Made by a program: the position numbers and the translations under genes. From Paraspadella gotoi (lineage: Eukaryota; Chaetognatha): a stretch of DNA of 64,000 nt. The DNA lies in contig CM119263.1 in the NCBI GenBank assembly GCA_051294375.1, forward strand, positions 22,408,833 through 22,472,832. Reading direction: 5' to 3'. The notes under the pieces are model-generated. The model was not told the DNA's origin. It ran no database searches and saw nothing but the letters and a program-made list of their open reading frames with translations. Positions within the stretch are counted from its first letter, which is position 1; every line of letters begins with the position of its first letter. Shown here piece by piece: positions 10,829 through 21,885 of this stretch.

Positions 10829-11913
10829 ATGGATCCTTCAACTAACGGGGTAGGGGGTTGTGCCAAGGCTGAAGGTGAGAAGCAGTACGCCGATTCCATC
10901 ATGGGATCCATCAACCAAAACGACGACCGGAAACTCTTCGTCGGGTCCCTGGCGTGGGAGACGCAGGAAGAAGAATTCCGCGAATATTTTTCCAAATACG
11001 GAGCCATCAAAGAGTACACCATCAAAAAAGACGAGATTGGTCGTTCCAAGGGATTCGGCTTCATTCTCTTCGAGGAACCGGCTTCCGTTGACAAGGTCTT
11101 GGCAGAGGAGAACCACTCACTGGGCAACCGAAAGATTCAGCCCAAAAAAGCCACCCCGAAGGAAAGGGTGCGAAAGATCTTCGTGGGTGGCGTCAGCCCC
11201 GAGCTACCAGAGGATTCCATCAGAAAGCATTTTGAACAGTTCGGTGAAATCGGTACGATCATCTTACAAAATTATTTTCCGGGGGAATGGTGTTGGAAAA
11301 GGAGTAATGAGGAGCGAAACGATATAACCCTGTCATCCTTAATACAGAATGCAGTTATTTGTACATAGCTTTTTTTCCGCACTATAGTTTCATTTGTTTC
11401 CATCCTTTGATCATAACCTTCATTATTGCGGATATTTGGGGGATTTCTTTTCCGCTTTTTATCTATTTCTAACCTCCTTTGTTTTCGACGTCAGAATCGA
11501 TGGAGCTGCCCGTGAACAAAGACAAGAAGGGTCCCTCTGGCGAGACCATCCGCAAGGGATTCTGCTTCATCACCTTCAAAGACGCCGACGCTTGCGACGC
11601 GGCGACGGCCAAGGGCAAGCTCAAGCAGGAGCTGGGCGAACGCTCCGTCGACGTGAAAAAGGCCGTCCCGCAGGAGATCCATCAGGGCTGGGGCTACTAC
11701 GCTCGTTTCGGTACGCCCGGGAGGGGCCGCGGTCGTGGTGGCGGAAGGGGTGGATACTACGGTCCCCCCATGGATCCGTTCATGTACGGGTTCGGGTACG
11801 AAGGATACGGTTATCCCGGCTACGGCATGGACTATGGTTACTCTGGGAATTACGCGATGATGCCACGCGGCATGCCGCGTGGGCGGGGCAGGGGCGGCGG
11901 CAGACCATTTTGA
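10829..11913 (+). CDS. Two-RRM hnRNP, squid / hnRNP D-AB type, paralog 3
   Basis: Two exons, 10829-11252 and 11495-11913 (242-bp intron, phase 1, same position as in paralog 2), give 280 residues. RRM1 has KLFVGSL and KGFGFILF; RRM2 has KIFVGGV and KGFCFITF. Paralog 3 has an insertion after the intron (KDKKGPSGETIRKG) relative to the other two. The tail is RGG plus Tyr/Gly/Met-rich and ends GRGGGRPF. The open frame continues upstream to 10691, but the acceptor-like site near 10701 and the MDPSTNG start, which resembles the STNG of paralog 1, support ATG 10829. Role as for the neighbouring paralogs. Confidence 0.9.
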
Positions 11914-13471
11914 GAGGAAATAGAATAGTTTTCTTTTTTTTTTTTTTTTGCGCGAAATATTGTTGGTTCTGATTCATTCCATTTTTTTTCATTTTCGGTA
12001 TTATTTCGTTGTTCATGATTCGGGGATGGTACCCGCAAAGTTACCAGCATTGTTAATGAGGTCTTTGCTCTTTTTGTTTGTTTAAAACAAAACGCATATT
12101 TACCGTTTCCGTGTCTATTCACGAAAGATTTACTTTTTTGTGCATAAAAAAATTCTCAAAATGCCATGGAGACTGCCTAAAATTATTCTTGCTAACACGG
12201 AATTATTTCGAAACATGACATAACGTATCTAGAAACAACGAGATATGAAATTATCGGGTCGGCCTTATTTGTTAGCAAGAGTGATTTGTGGACGTCTTAT
12301 GTGGCAGACTGGGACGATTAACAATCAAGTAGCAAAGTAAATGTAATTATTCAATTCGAGATATCCCTGTATTGAAGAGTTAGTCGAGCAATTTCAGATG
12401 TTCAGTACATTTTCATTAAGAATTGTAATATAAGTCGCTGCTGATCATCTTCAGCTCTGTCACCCATTTGTTTTTGTTTTCGTTAAAACAGGTTTTCCCC
12501 AACGAGTCAGCGATTTTGAAGCTAGCTGATGAACTTAAACGAATAAAAATGAGAAAAATAGCCGATCGATGCAAAATAGGTGGTGTCCTCGATATTTCCA
12601 ACTTGCAAGTTATTAACCATGTTAATTCAACTAAAGAGTTATTTTTCGACGATTTGCTTTTACTGAGATGAGGAGAGAACTAAAATTGTCAATGAATTAC
12701 ATTACATATTATATTATTAGAATTATGTAATAAAATTGTTTAATCACAGAATTATTATATACCTGTTCCCAAGGATCTCAGTGCAAAGAGGCGCTCCTTG
12801 ATCCCTGATTAGAAATGTGTATCATTTAGTAATCGTTTACGAGTTATTTCGTTACAAAAGAGTTACGATCTTTCAATGGTTGTTCCAATCAAGAGATTCT
12901 GAAGAATTAGCTGTTTTATTTAGTGTTATAAGGATAGATTTTAAATGCAATTTGAAATAAATGTATTATTACCTTGATTTAATTCCTAGCTGGTTCGCGT
13001 TTGTTTAACTTTAATTACGCGCATGTTGGTCGTCCACTGCAGAGGGCAGATATGGCGAAACATTTGGTCTTCAAGCAGACTCCTCAATCCGCATGTCATC
13101 AATTTCGAAACATGACCCGCACGTTTTACTGTCCAAAAAACTGTTATTTTTCTAAAAAGCTATATAAAATGTGAACATTTTGAATAAGATTACAGCATAT
13201 TCGTGTTAATAAGTCGATTATAGAAGTAGAGTGGCTTTGATTAACTTTATTTTGCCATTCATCTAAAAAAAAACTTGGCATCTGTAATCTTTTCTTTGGA
13301 TTTCTCGTTCGGTGGCTTTCTTTACGCGTGGTCACCATATCCAGTACCAAACTATATTTTTCCATTGTTCTCATCGATTTTGAGGTTTACGTTTCGCATT
13401 TTGTATTCCGTTGAATGCTAATTTTGGTCGTCGTCGTCGATTTGATTTATTGTAGAAGTTTTGGACGGAAA
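11914..13471. other. Intergenic region with one orphan exon-like frame
   Basis: AT-rich. Apart from the weak exon-like frame at 12491-12671 nothing was recognised. A TATTGTAG acceptor-like site ends at 13455, only 16 bases before the SBDS start codon. Confidence 0.45.
12491..12671 (+). CDS. Possible orphan terminal exon, unknown protein
   Basis: An open frame after a TTCGTTAAAACAG acceptor-like site would encode about 59 residues (VFPNESAILKLADELKRIKM, later IADRCKIGG, ending LLLLR) with a predicted amphipathic helix. The composition looks protein-like, not AT-random. I see no upstream exon, start codon context or homolog I can name. It could be the last exon of a gene whose other exons I missed, a decayed copy, or chance. 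Confidence 0.2.
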
Positions 13472-14469
13472 ATGTCGATATTCACGCCGACGAACCAAAA
13501 ACGGCTGACAAACGTGGCCTTAGTTCGAATGAAAAAAGGAGGCAAGAGGTTTGAGATCGCCTGCTACAACAACAAAGTCACGAGTTGGAGAAGCAAGTTG
13601 GAAAAAGATATCGACGAGGTGCTCCAAACTCACACAGTCTTCACTAATGTCTCCAAGGGTCAAGTCGCCAAATCCGAAGATCTCAAGAGGATTTTCGGAA
13701 CGGAGTCGCACGAGGAAGTTTGTCTACAAATTCTGAGCAAGGGAGATTTGCAAGTTTCCGAAAAAGGTTGGATAATTCGCGTGTAAACTCAAATTTGAAA
13801 AAAATTTAGAATTAAATTTTATTTTTACAAATAAGTCAATTGTGAGTTTTCGCATAATTAAAAAGAAATAATTGCGTTTCTTCTTCATCACTTCCAACAG
13901 AACGCGCTCTGGACCGCGGGACGATGATGAAGGAGATCGCGACAATCGTGGCGGACAAATGCGTCAACCCTGAAACACTTCGTCCCTATTCGACGACGAT
14001 GATCGAAACAGCCATCAAGAACGAACTCCACTTCAGTCTCAATCCCAACAAAAACTCCAAGCAGCAAGCGCTAGAAGTCATCCGACAGCTCAAGGAAAAC
14101 GGGAGTTTGAAGATCGACCGGGCGCAGATGCGGTTGAGGATAGGTGAGGGTCTGTTAGTCAGTGATGGTGTTGCTAGTATTCATGGGTTGGTTCTCTAAT
14201 CTACAATTTTTTAAGTATCGTTAATTTGTTCCCTTTTTGCAGAGGTACCGTTAAAAGACGGCAAAGTCATCAAGGAACGAGTGTCTCGTCTCGCCTCCAA
14301 AGTAGAGGAGGAGAATTTTTCCTCGGACTCTCTGGAGATGGTTTTCCTCGTTGACCCCGGAACTTTTCGCGAACTCGACGAGGTCGTTCGGAGCGGAACC
14401 AAGGGAAAGGGGAGACTCGAAGTTGTGGACTTAAAAGAGGCCGCCGAGGGAGACTCCTACTTTAATTGA
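13472..14469 (+). CDS. SBDS: SBDS ribosome maturation factor
   Basis: Three exons, 13472-13766, 13901-14143 and 14243-14469, all phase 1, give 254 residues (human SBDS has 250). The start [20 protein letters not shown] is nearly invariant in SBDS. Domain 1 (FYSH) covers about residues 1-95, including the [19 protein letters not shown] block. Domain 2 contains [14 protein letters not shown] and [15 protein letters not shown], and domain 3 the ferredoxin-like [18 protein letters not shown] and [14 protein letters not shown]. With EFL1, SBDS releases eIF6 from late 60S subunits in the cytoplasm. The splice-acceptor-like site at 13455 makes a 16-base leader. It is an ordinary, intact single-copy housekeeping gene. 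Confidence 0.97.
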
Positions 14470-14868
14470 ATTCGTTTTCTTCTCTCTTTTCTTTGCTTTT
14501 ATCTATTGCTCTACTTATTCAAACTCGAAGTCAAAAAGACTTCTTTATTACTAGGGGTCGGAGCACTGCTTGATTCCAGCGGAGACGTAAATTGTTTTCG
14601 AGTTCTTAAATTTTAGATACCGAAGTATTACAGTAGCTAACATCTAGGAAAAGATTATAAAAAATGCCTCCAATCTTATGATCGTCATGCATTATGCCTC
14701 TTGGAGATATAAAATTCGGTGCGACGTTGTTCTTCCATTCCTATCCTAGCTGTCCTCATCTCTAATATCTCTCCTCTCTAAAATTCCTTTTTTGAAACTT
14801 TATTTGTATCTCTCTCTCTTTTTTTTCCATTTCTTTTTCTCTCTCTTTCTCTCTCTTTCTCTCTATAA
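14470..14868. other. SBDS 3' flank with pyrimidine-rich tract
   Basis: No gene was found. From about 14755 the sequence becomes a TCTCTC/TTTCTC tract that runs directly into the Helentron-like copy. Confidence 0.5.
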
Positions 14869-15365
14869 AACAAGTTTGAGCAAACAATGTCGGATCTGCC
14901 TACGATAATTAAGCGGTAAACAGCTAATCAGATGATAAATCACTATAGTTCATAATTCAATACATATTGATCGCTTGCAATAGATTAAACTGAACTTTTA
15001 GTATGGTAGAAATAATTACAAATAAAGCAATTATTATTATTTTTTCAACTTGCATCATGTTTTCACCTCGCATCATTTTCTTAACTTCATCATTTTTTTC
15101 AAATTGCATCATTTTTCATTTTAATTAATTAATTAAAACAGTTATGAGTAAGCATAAATAATAAAAATTCAAGTCAACTTGACTTTAGTTGGTTGGACTC
15201 ATTTCCGGACGGATATCGTTTTTTTTTTTTTATTTGCATAATTTATCATAATTCAATGTTCTGATATGTTCTGATATGATCCGACAAGATTTGGGGGGGT
15301 GGACAGACGGAGCGACAAAGTTGATTATAGAGTCGCAATCTGCGATTAGCAGATCCGACTAAAAA
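14869..15365. mobile_element. Helentron/Helitron2-like non-autonomous element, copy 1
   Basis: The left end reads AACAAGTTTGAGCAAACAAT followed by GTCGGATCTGCC; the right end is GCAGATCCGACTAA preceded by an inverted ATCTGC, making a short terminal hairpin. Copies at 29203 and 34229 share both ends and the ATAATTTATCATAATTC and GACAAGATT motifs near the right end. A terminal hairpin, a CTAA end and a left-end word that is the inverse of the right stem are typical of Helentron-type rolling-circle elements. No coding capacity is present. Confidence 0.6.
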
Positions 15366-15852
15366 TTTTATTACAATCTTCCTATTTCGCGCTGATGAAG
15401 TCTCGCAATTAGAGCCAAATCATGTCCGTTTTAAATAAAACGTTGTTTGAAAAAAAATAAAAAATTTTAAGATTTTTCTGCCTTTAATAAGAGAAATAAT
15501 TATTAAGTAATTTGGGACCTCCCGTCCGGTCATTTTTCCTTGGTCGTTTCAGTTGACCTTTTCAAACCAGTCTTTTTACCGTTCCAGTCTCTTTCTCATG
15601 ACTTTTTTTATAATAATTGTTTCAGTAAAAGATCGGCCGTATGAAACCGTAGTTTTTAGTTTTTATGATATCTAAGGATTTTCAAAAAAAATTTTGTATA
15701 ACATTTATTTTGCCAGTCATTTATTCTCTATGAAAAACGTATTCACGATTTATTCGTCATTTATTCAACATTTACATTATTTGTGATTTAGAAATCCTTG
15801 CTCTGTTAAATTATATGAAGCCTATTCATCCTACAGCCGATGCATTGAACGC

Positions 15853-16455
15853 TAGAGTGGAGCACTCAAGAACAAAAAATTTATTTGAATGATCGAACAA
15901 TGATATTTAGAGTGAGATAGTATGATTAACTAGTACAAAAATATTTTAGTTCATATTATCTCGGGAACAGAATAGTAAAATATAATATATTTGTAGTAAT
16001 ATCCTTATAAAATAGTAAATTTTAAAAATAATTTTTATAAAATTTTATTAAAGATTCAGATTCTTCATAAAAGTTGAATCAAAAATATAAAACATGTATC
16101 AAAAATTCTGTCATCTTCAATGTTAAAATAAGAAAAAAGGTAAAATTCTACTTTTTTATTCTCTTAGTAGAAACTTATATATGTTAAAACGTTTTGTCAT
16201 TTTTTATAATCTAAACATTAAATATCATATAACATATTTTATAAAAGTTTCTTAGTTTTTTCGCGAATCCAAAATGTTCTTAAAATAAAAAAAAATTATT
16301 TTGAAATTTATGATTTTATAAGGATATTACTAATAAAAAATTAATTTGATACTGTTATGCAATTTTTTTTAAAAAGGATTTAAAATTTATTAATTATATG
16401 CAAGGCAGCAAAAAAATAATGTTCAATCACTCAATCTTTTCATCACTCCACCCTA
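15853..16455. mobile_element. hAT-type MITE, copy 1 (603 bp)
   Basis: The ends are TAGAGTGGAG and CTCCACCCTA (inverted with one mismatch) and the element is flanked by a perfect 8-bp duplication TTGAACGC at 15845-15852 and 16456-16463. An 8-bp target-site duplication and YARNG ends are diagnostic of the hAT superfamily. The interior is AT-rich and non-coding, so it would rely on a transposase supplied elsewhere. A closely related copy lies at 17865-18484 in the same orientation. Confidence 0.85.
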
Positions 16456-17864
16456 TTGAACGCGCGACTCTCGAGGCATAGAAAATAATAAATATTTTTT
16501 ACAGTAAAAACTACGGTTCCTGAAGGCCAATAAGTTTTTTAAATTTGATTTTTTGTGAATGATCAATTTTACCTAATTTTGGTTAAAAGAAACCTCAAGC
16601 CAGCAACTTGAAAAGCGGCTAGAAATGGTCATATAAGGTCACGTGAAAAGTGAACGTTTTTTATTATCTGTTTTGTTTATGAAGATTTTTTTTTTAAATC
16701 TTGACTTGCGCAGCAATTTTTGTAGTTTTTACTGCAGAAAAATTGTTAGTTTTTTTACGCCAGCAAGTTTGAGAATTCGAGATCGGCCGTCCAGTGAACA
16801 GATTTTTTTTTTGTGGCTCTCCAAATCTTGAGAAGTGAAAATTACGAATAAATTCACTCGCCATTGTATTATTCCTTTCTTTTTCGTTGAGTTTAAGATG
16901 AAGATTCGCAACCAAAAGAGTCGAAACATGTCCGTATATAAATTAATTCGTTGATGAAACAAATTTTCAAACTTTTTCTAAATAAATTCACAAAATCTTA
17001 TATTTTTGAAGACACAAATCATGAATAACGAGGGAAGTGTGGTTTGGAGACTAGCAGGCGATATTGAATGCTCGTCTCTGCAGGCGTGAAAAGAAAAAAC
17101 CTTTTCACAGAGGAAGTTAGTTTAATTAGCTCATACTGTTTTCGAAGGTGAGAAAAAGACTATTTAAAATAAAAAGTTGGAAAATGGAATTAGTATAAAA
17201 AACGGACATGTTACGGCTATATTGTTAGCCTTCTTCCGCGCAAAATTTTGATTTGAAATTCTCACAGATTTTTTGCCAAAAAGTAATGGTTAGAGAGAGG
17301 AAGAGAGAGAGAGAGAGAGAAAAGAAGGCTAACAATATAGCCGAAACATGTCCGTTTTTCATACTAATGACATTCGTTGTATGACATAAAAATAAAAACT
17401 TTTTACTTTAATGCTACCTACCCAACGAAATGAAAGAAATAATACAAAGACTATTTTAAAGTTTGATACGCATGTAATTCTTTCCTTTCCTTTCTCAAAA
17501 AAAATAACTTCTAAACTAAAGCATAGAGTTATCACCTTTTGATTTACTTTGACAAAGATACATATAGAAAACATTTGAAATGAATGACTTTGTCAATTTT
17601 CTTGATTGTATGAGGCTATGCCATAATTCTCTTGTTCGCAATAATATTTGAAATTAATTTGTTTAGTTTTTGGCTAGAAGTTAAAATAAAAACTTTATGC
17701 TTTATACACGAATTCCGAAACGCAACGAAAAGAAAAAAAATTACATAGCTAGGAGTATGTAATTAGTATATTTAGATAACAATTATTTCATAAAAGTTGT
17801 TAATTTAGAGGTTATTGAGCTTGTATAGATTACTTTGAACTAGTTTAGCATTAGATATAGTCAT
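16456..17864. other. Repeat-rich intergenic DNA between the two hAT MITEs
   Basis: No gene was found. It holds a solo GTCGAAACATGTCCGT word near 16919 and the inverted-repeat element at 17197-17365. The remainder is AT-rich. Confidence 0.5.
17197..17365. mobile_element. Small inverted-repeat element ending in ACGGACATGTT
   Basis: Left arm AACGGACATGTTACGGCTAT continues into ATTGTTAGCCTTCTT; the right arm is its inverse (AAGAAGGCTAACAATATAGCC, then GAAACATGTCCGT). About 35 bp pair with one or two mismatches, around a core with a GAGAGAGA run. The outer word belongs to the same family as the elements at 31660 and 48198. Non-coding. Confidence 0.7.
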
Positions 17865-18484
17865 TAGAGTGGAGCACTGGGGAACATAAATTTTATTTGA
17901 GTGATCAAACAAGGATATTTAGACGTGAGATAGTATGATTAAGGAGTACAAAAAATATTTTGCTTATATTGTTTGAGGAACAGTATCATTAATTACAATA
18001 TATTTATAGTAATATTTTTATAAAATCATAAATTTTTAAAATAATTTTTTAAAAATTTTTATTAAAGATTCTGATTCTTTATAAAAAGTTAGATCAAAAA
18101 TATAAAATATGTTATTAAAAATTTTAATGTCTTCAGCATCAAAAATGGAAAAAAAAGGTCAAATTCTTTACTTTTTTACACTTTGTAGTAGAAACTATTA
18201 TATGATGAAACGTTTTGGTCATTTTTTGCAGCTTTAACCTTTATGTAACATATTTTACAAAAGTTTTTCAGTTTTTCCGGCGAATCCAAAACTGTTCTTG
18301 AAATTAAAAAAATATGATTTTGAAATTTTATGATTTTATAAGGATATTACTATAAAAAAAATTTAATTAATGATACTGTTATGCAATTTTTTTTTGAAAA
18401 AGGGCTTAATTATTTTTTATTACATATACAAAGGCAGCAAAAAAACATTATTCCATCGCTTAATCTTTTCATCACTCCACCCTA
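17865..18484. mobile_element. hAT-type MITE, copy 2 (620 bp)
   Basis: Same family as 15853-16455. Ends are TAGAGTGGAG and CTCCACCCTA, and the flanks carry a different perfect 8-bp duplication, ATAGTCAT, at 17857-17864 and 18485-18492. Two independent duplications confirm that both copies arrived by transposition rather than by local DNA duplication. Non-coding. Confidence 0.87.
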
Positions 18485-18751
18485 ATAGTCATTATTTATC
18501 ATAGTTGATCTAAAACTTTCAATTTTTGTAATTTTAGTTTTCTTCGACCTAATTTGCATATTACAGTAGATTTACTCGGATGGCGCAAAGAATAGTGTAA
18601 TTTCATTGGGCTGAATGGCGCTTAAAAATCTTGTAATTATACTACTACGTCATTTAAAAACGTTCCCGCTGGGATAATGAATAAAATAGTTTTATTTTAG
18701 GTATTGCTCCTCCCCCTATTATTACGCTATTTATTAGTTTTTTCAGTCGAG

Positions 18752-20221
18752 ATGTCCGTCGGTAGCCGACCAGAAAAGGAAGCCTTTTACTCCAGCGACG
18801 AGGATTTTGAGAGCGAGCCTGAGCTGTTTCCTACGCCGGATCCAGTTGCCGCGCCTCCCCCAGATACCAAATATCAATCGCCGGAGGTGTCTCCCTCGCG
18901 CGCTTCGTCCAAATCCTCAAAACCGGAAAACCCGACCGAAATCACTCCAGAAACTCACCTTCGCCGCGCCCACCGTCGTATTCGCCTGCTTCTGGCGTCG
19001 GAACCGGCGCTGGGCCAAACTCCAGTCGATGTCACTGTCCTTGACGACTTCATACGCTGCGTCCCACTAGCGCGCATCGTCTTCGGTGACTTTCATTGGC
19101 GTGTCGGTCGCGCCCACGCTGATCTCGCACTAGCATACCTCGATGTGCTGGCGCTACCAACGCAGGCTCACGACCACGCCCTAACCGCCAAGTCGCTCCT
19201 CGCACAGAACGTCGATCTGCCCGAGCATCATCCCCGTGAAAAGGCGGGAATTTTGGAGAGTTTTCTCGTCGCCTACTACGCGCTAGGCCGTTCCTGCGCC
19301 CGTCTCGACAAAGATGTCGAGGCGGAGAAAGCGCTCTTAAAGTGTGAGAGGATTCATGGCGAGTTCGCCAAGTTGACTTGCGTTCCCGACGCCGTGGCGA
19401 GGGACTGGGAAATAAAAATCGTGCTCGCTGTTGCCAGACTCTCCGCCAAGAGGAAGAGCTATGACACTGCTGAGGACGAGTTTCGACGCTGCCTCGACTT
19501 GATAGGGAAAACTGGTAACGGTGGCGAAGACGAGGACGCCGAAGGGATCGATGATGATGTTGCTCTAGTTCCGGTGCTGATGGATTTGGCGCGAATGAAG
19601 CAGTCGATAGGGTCGTCGACTCAGATCGAAGCCAGCATCGACATCTTCCTAAAAGCGCACACCATCAACGTCCGCGAGCATCCCGAGGATCATCACTTGT
19701 CCACGGCGCGGTCGGCTCTCGCCGTTGGACGTGCCTACGCGGCCCTGGACGGAGAGGACGCGAGAATCTCCGGAGAAGCGCACATGAGGAAATCGGTTGA
19801 GTCATTAGAAGTGTTGCTCGGATGCGCACACGAAGAGACGCAGGTGACGAGCAATTTAAATAATTTTTCGAAGACGCCAGAATGTTGTGATAACCTCAGA
19901 GGTAATTTTTTTGAAAATTTTTACTAGGCTGGGCTAGGATATCTCGCGAAACTGCTGATTCGTATGTCGAAAACTCCGGAAGCGGTCGAAGTCTTGAAGA
20001 AAAAGATTCGCGGCCGTTTCGAAGCCGAAGGAGGAGAATTCTCTGATGCCATGGCTGCCGACCATCAACTCTTAGGATCTCTATTTCTCGCCAACGGTCA
20101 ACTTGATCGAGCGCACGCTCACTTAAAAAAGTGCCACGCTATACAGCGCGTGGTACTAGGACCAAATCACAGAAAGACCAAGGCCACGCTTGATACCATC
20201 AACTCTATTCCCATGCAATGA
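18752..20221 (+). CDS. TTC23: TTC23-like tetratricopeptide protein
   Basis: Exons 18752-19843 and 19928-20221 (84-bp intron, phase 0) give 461 residues (human TTC23 has 447). After an acidic, Ser/Pro-rich N-terminus of about 70 residues come helical repeats. The most telling block is FIRCVPLARIVFGDFHWRVG followed by RAHADLALAYLDV, which corresponds to CVALTRICYGDSHWKLAEAHVNLA in vertebrate TTC23. The last exon has LLGSLFLANGQLDRAHAHLK and GPNHRKTKATLDTI, again matching the TTC23 C-terminus. In vertebrates TTC23 associates with the EvC zone of primary cilia and supports Hedgehog signalling. The start at 18752 follows TTTTTTCAG (ends 18746). It is the first gene of the tightly packed + strand run. 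Confidence 0.85.
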
Positions 20222-20343
20222 AGATAAAACTCTCACTTTCCAGTTCACTTAATTCATGCCTTTTTTCTAGTCAGGATTTACACATTCAAATTCCGTCCAA
20301 ATTTTATTTACACGTTATTTTTTGTGTTGCATGCTATTTTTCA

Positions 20344-20344
20344 G
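20344..20344 (+). other. Acceptor-like site before SHPK
   Basis: The tract TGCTATTTTTCAG ends here, 26 bases before the SHPK start codon and only 123 bases after the TTC23 stop. A second pyrimidine tract ending TTTTTTCTAG closes at 20270. With so little intergenic space these sites fit spliced-leader acceptors better than a cis-spliced 5' UTR intron, but this is inference. Confidence 0.4.
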
Positions 20345-20370
20345 AAAGTAATTTGTTTGCGATTATTAAT

Positions 20371-21785
20371 ATGGATGGATTCGCGTTAGGAGTAGACATT
20401 GGAACGACCAATGTAAAATGTACTGTCCTCGAAATATCTAGCAAATGTGTTGTCGCTTCAATGTGCCAAGAAACCGATGCTTATATTAATTATTTACGAC
20501 CTCATATGGAGCAGGATGTTTCAAAAATATATGCTGTCATCGACACGCTATTGCGTTTAATACCCGGGGAGGTTAAGAATAAAATAGTGACTATAGGTAA
20601 AGATGATAGAACGTATCTACATTTAAACAAGCCATAACATTTGTACTCAACCTGCAAGGTGTTTCTGGTCAGATGCATGGAATCATTCTGTGGAACGCCG
20701 CTTCTCAAAAGAATGTTGTACGTTTGGATTTTTCGGGTATTGGGGAAGACTTGTCTCATCTTATTACTTGGGAAGACAGTCGGTGTGACGAGACATTTTT
20801 GCGTTCTCTTCCCATATCACCCAGCGGCCCTATTTCAACCGGCTTTGGTTGCGCCACCCTTTTCTGGCTACAACATCATTCTTCCCTAGAACGGTACGAC
20901 CGTTGCGGAACTGTCCAGGATTTGTTCGTCTCGTGCCTTTGCGACAGTTTTCCTACAATGACGGATCATAACGCCTTTTCTTGGGGATATTTCGATCCCA
21001 TCTCGCGAGCTTGGGAAAAGAAACTTTTGAGCTCGACCGGTTTTCCCACTGGGCTTCTTCCTTGTATCATTCCAGTCGGATCCGTGGCCGGTCACCTCAA
21101 GGCCTCTTGGTTAGGCTTGCCTCTGGGAATCCCGGTTCACGCCGCCGTCGGCGATTTCCAAGCCTCCCTCTTTGCCGCCTTGAGAGATGACACGAACAAA
21201 GCTCTCCTCAACATCGGCACCTCTTCCCAGCTGGCCATTTTGAGTACCAACACAGCGGAGTCTTGTCCCACGGCCGACAGAGTTCCTTACTTGGACGGTA
21301 AAAACGCGCTGGTCGCGGCCTCCCTCAATGGGGGAAACGTTTTAACGGAGTTGGTTCGTGCACTCAAGGATTTCGCCTTGAAAATGGGAAGCGACGCGAC
21401 CGTCGACGATGTTTGGCGCGTCGTGTTGGAGGAAGGTGCTTCGGTCCCCACCACCGACCTCTTCGCCACGCCTACCCTCTTTGGCGAAAGGAGCGCTCCG
21501 TCTTCTAGAGCGTCTCTAGCCAACTTGTCTTCGAAGAATTTTACTATTGGTCATTTGACTCGCGCGTTTTGTCGCGGATTAATCGTCAATTTAGCGGGAA
21601 TGATTTCGCCTGATTTTCTGCGTGGGCGCGGAGTCGACGAAATTGTCGTCGTGGGAGGCGCGGTGTCGAAAAACCCCATTCTTTTCAGCGAAATTCAAAA
21701 CGTTTTTGGTTTAAAATTGACGCCGTTCGATGCCTTAAAGGACACTGCCTACGGTGCAGCCTTGTTTGCTGTTACTAAAATTTAG
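20371..21785 (+). CDS. SHPK: Sedoheptulokinase
   Basis: Exons 20371-20596 and 20659-21785 (62-bp intron, phase 1) give 450 residues (human SHPK has 478). It has the FGGY-kinase phosphate-1 motif DIGTTNVKCTV near the N-terminus, then GVSGQMHGIILWN, the SHPK-specific ITWEDSRCDETFL and STGFGCATLFWL, GDFQASLFAALRD, LNIGTSSQLA, and AASLNGGNVL. The C-terminal adenosine motif is present as VVVGGAVSKNPIL. The enzyme phosphorylates sedoheptulose to sedoheptulose 7-phosphate in the cytosol, feeding the pentose phosphate pathway. It starts 149 bases after TTC23 and ends 100 bases before UTP18. The match to SHPK rather than xylulose or glycerol kinase is clear. Confidence 0.93.
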
Positions 21786-21820
21786 CATTTCATCGTTTTG
21801 ATTTTTCTATTTTATTTTTA

Positions 21821-21821
21821 G
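21821..21821 (+). other. Acceptor-like site between SHPK and UTP18
   Basis: The tract TTTTTCTATTTTATTTTTAG ends here, 35 bases after the SHPK stop and 64 before the UTP18 start. An AATAAA at 21879-21884 falls after this site, immediately before the UTP18 ATG. The order stop, acceptor, AATAAA, ATG in 100 bp is unusual for separately transcribed genes. Confidence 0.4.
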
Positions 21822-21885
21822 AATTTATTGACTATTGCATTGGTCTTAACTTGATTAGAAAGAGGAACAACGACAGTAAATAAAA

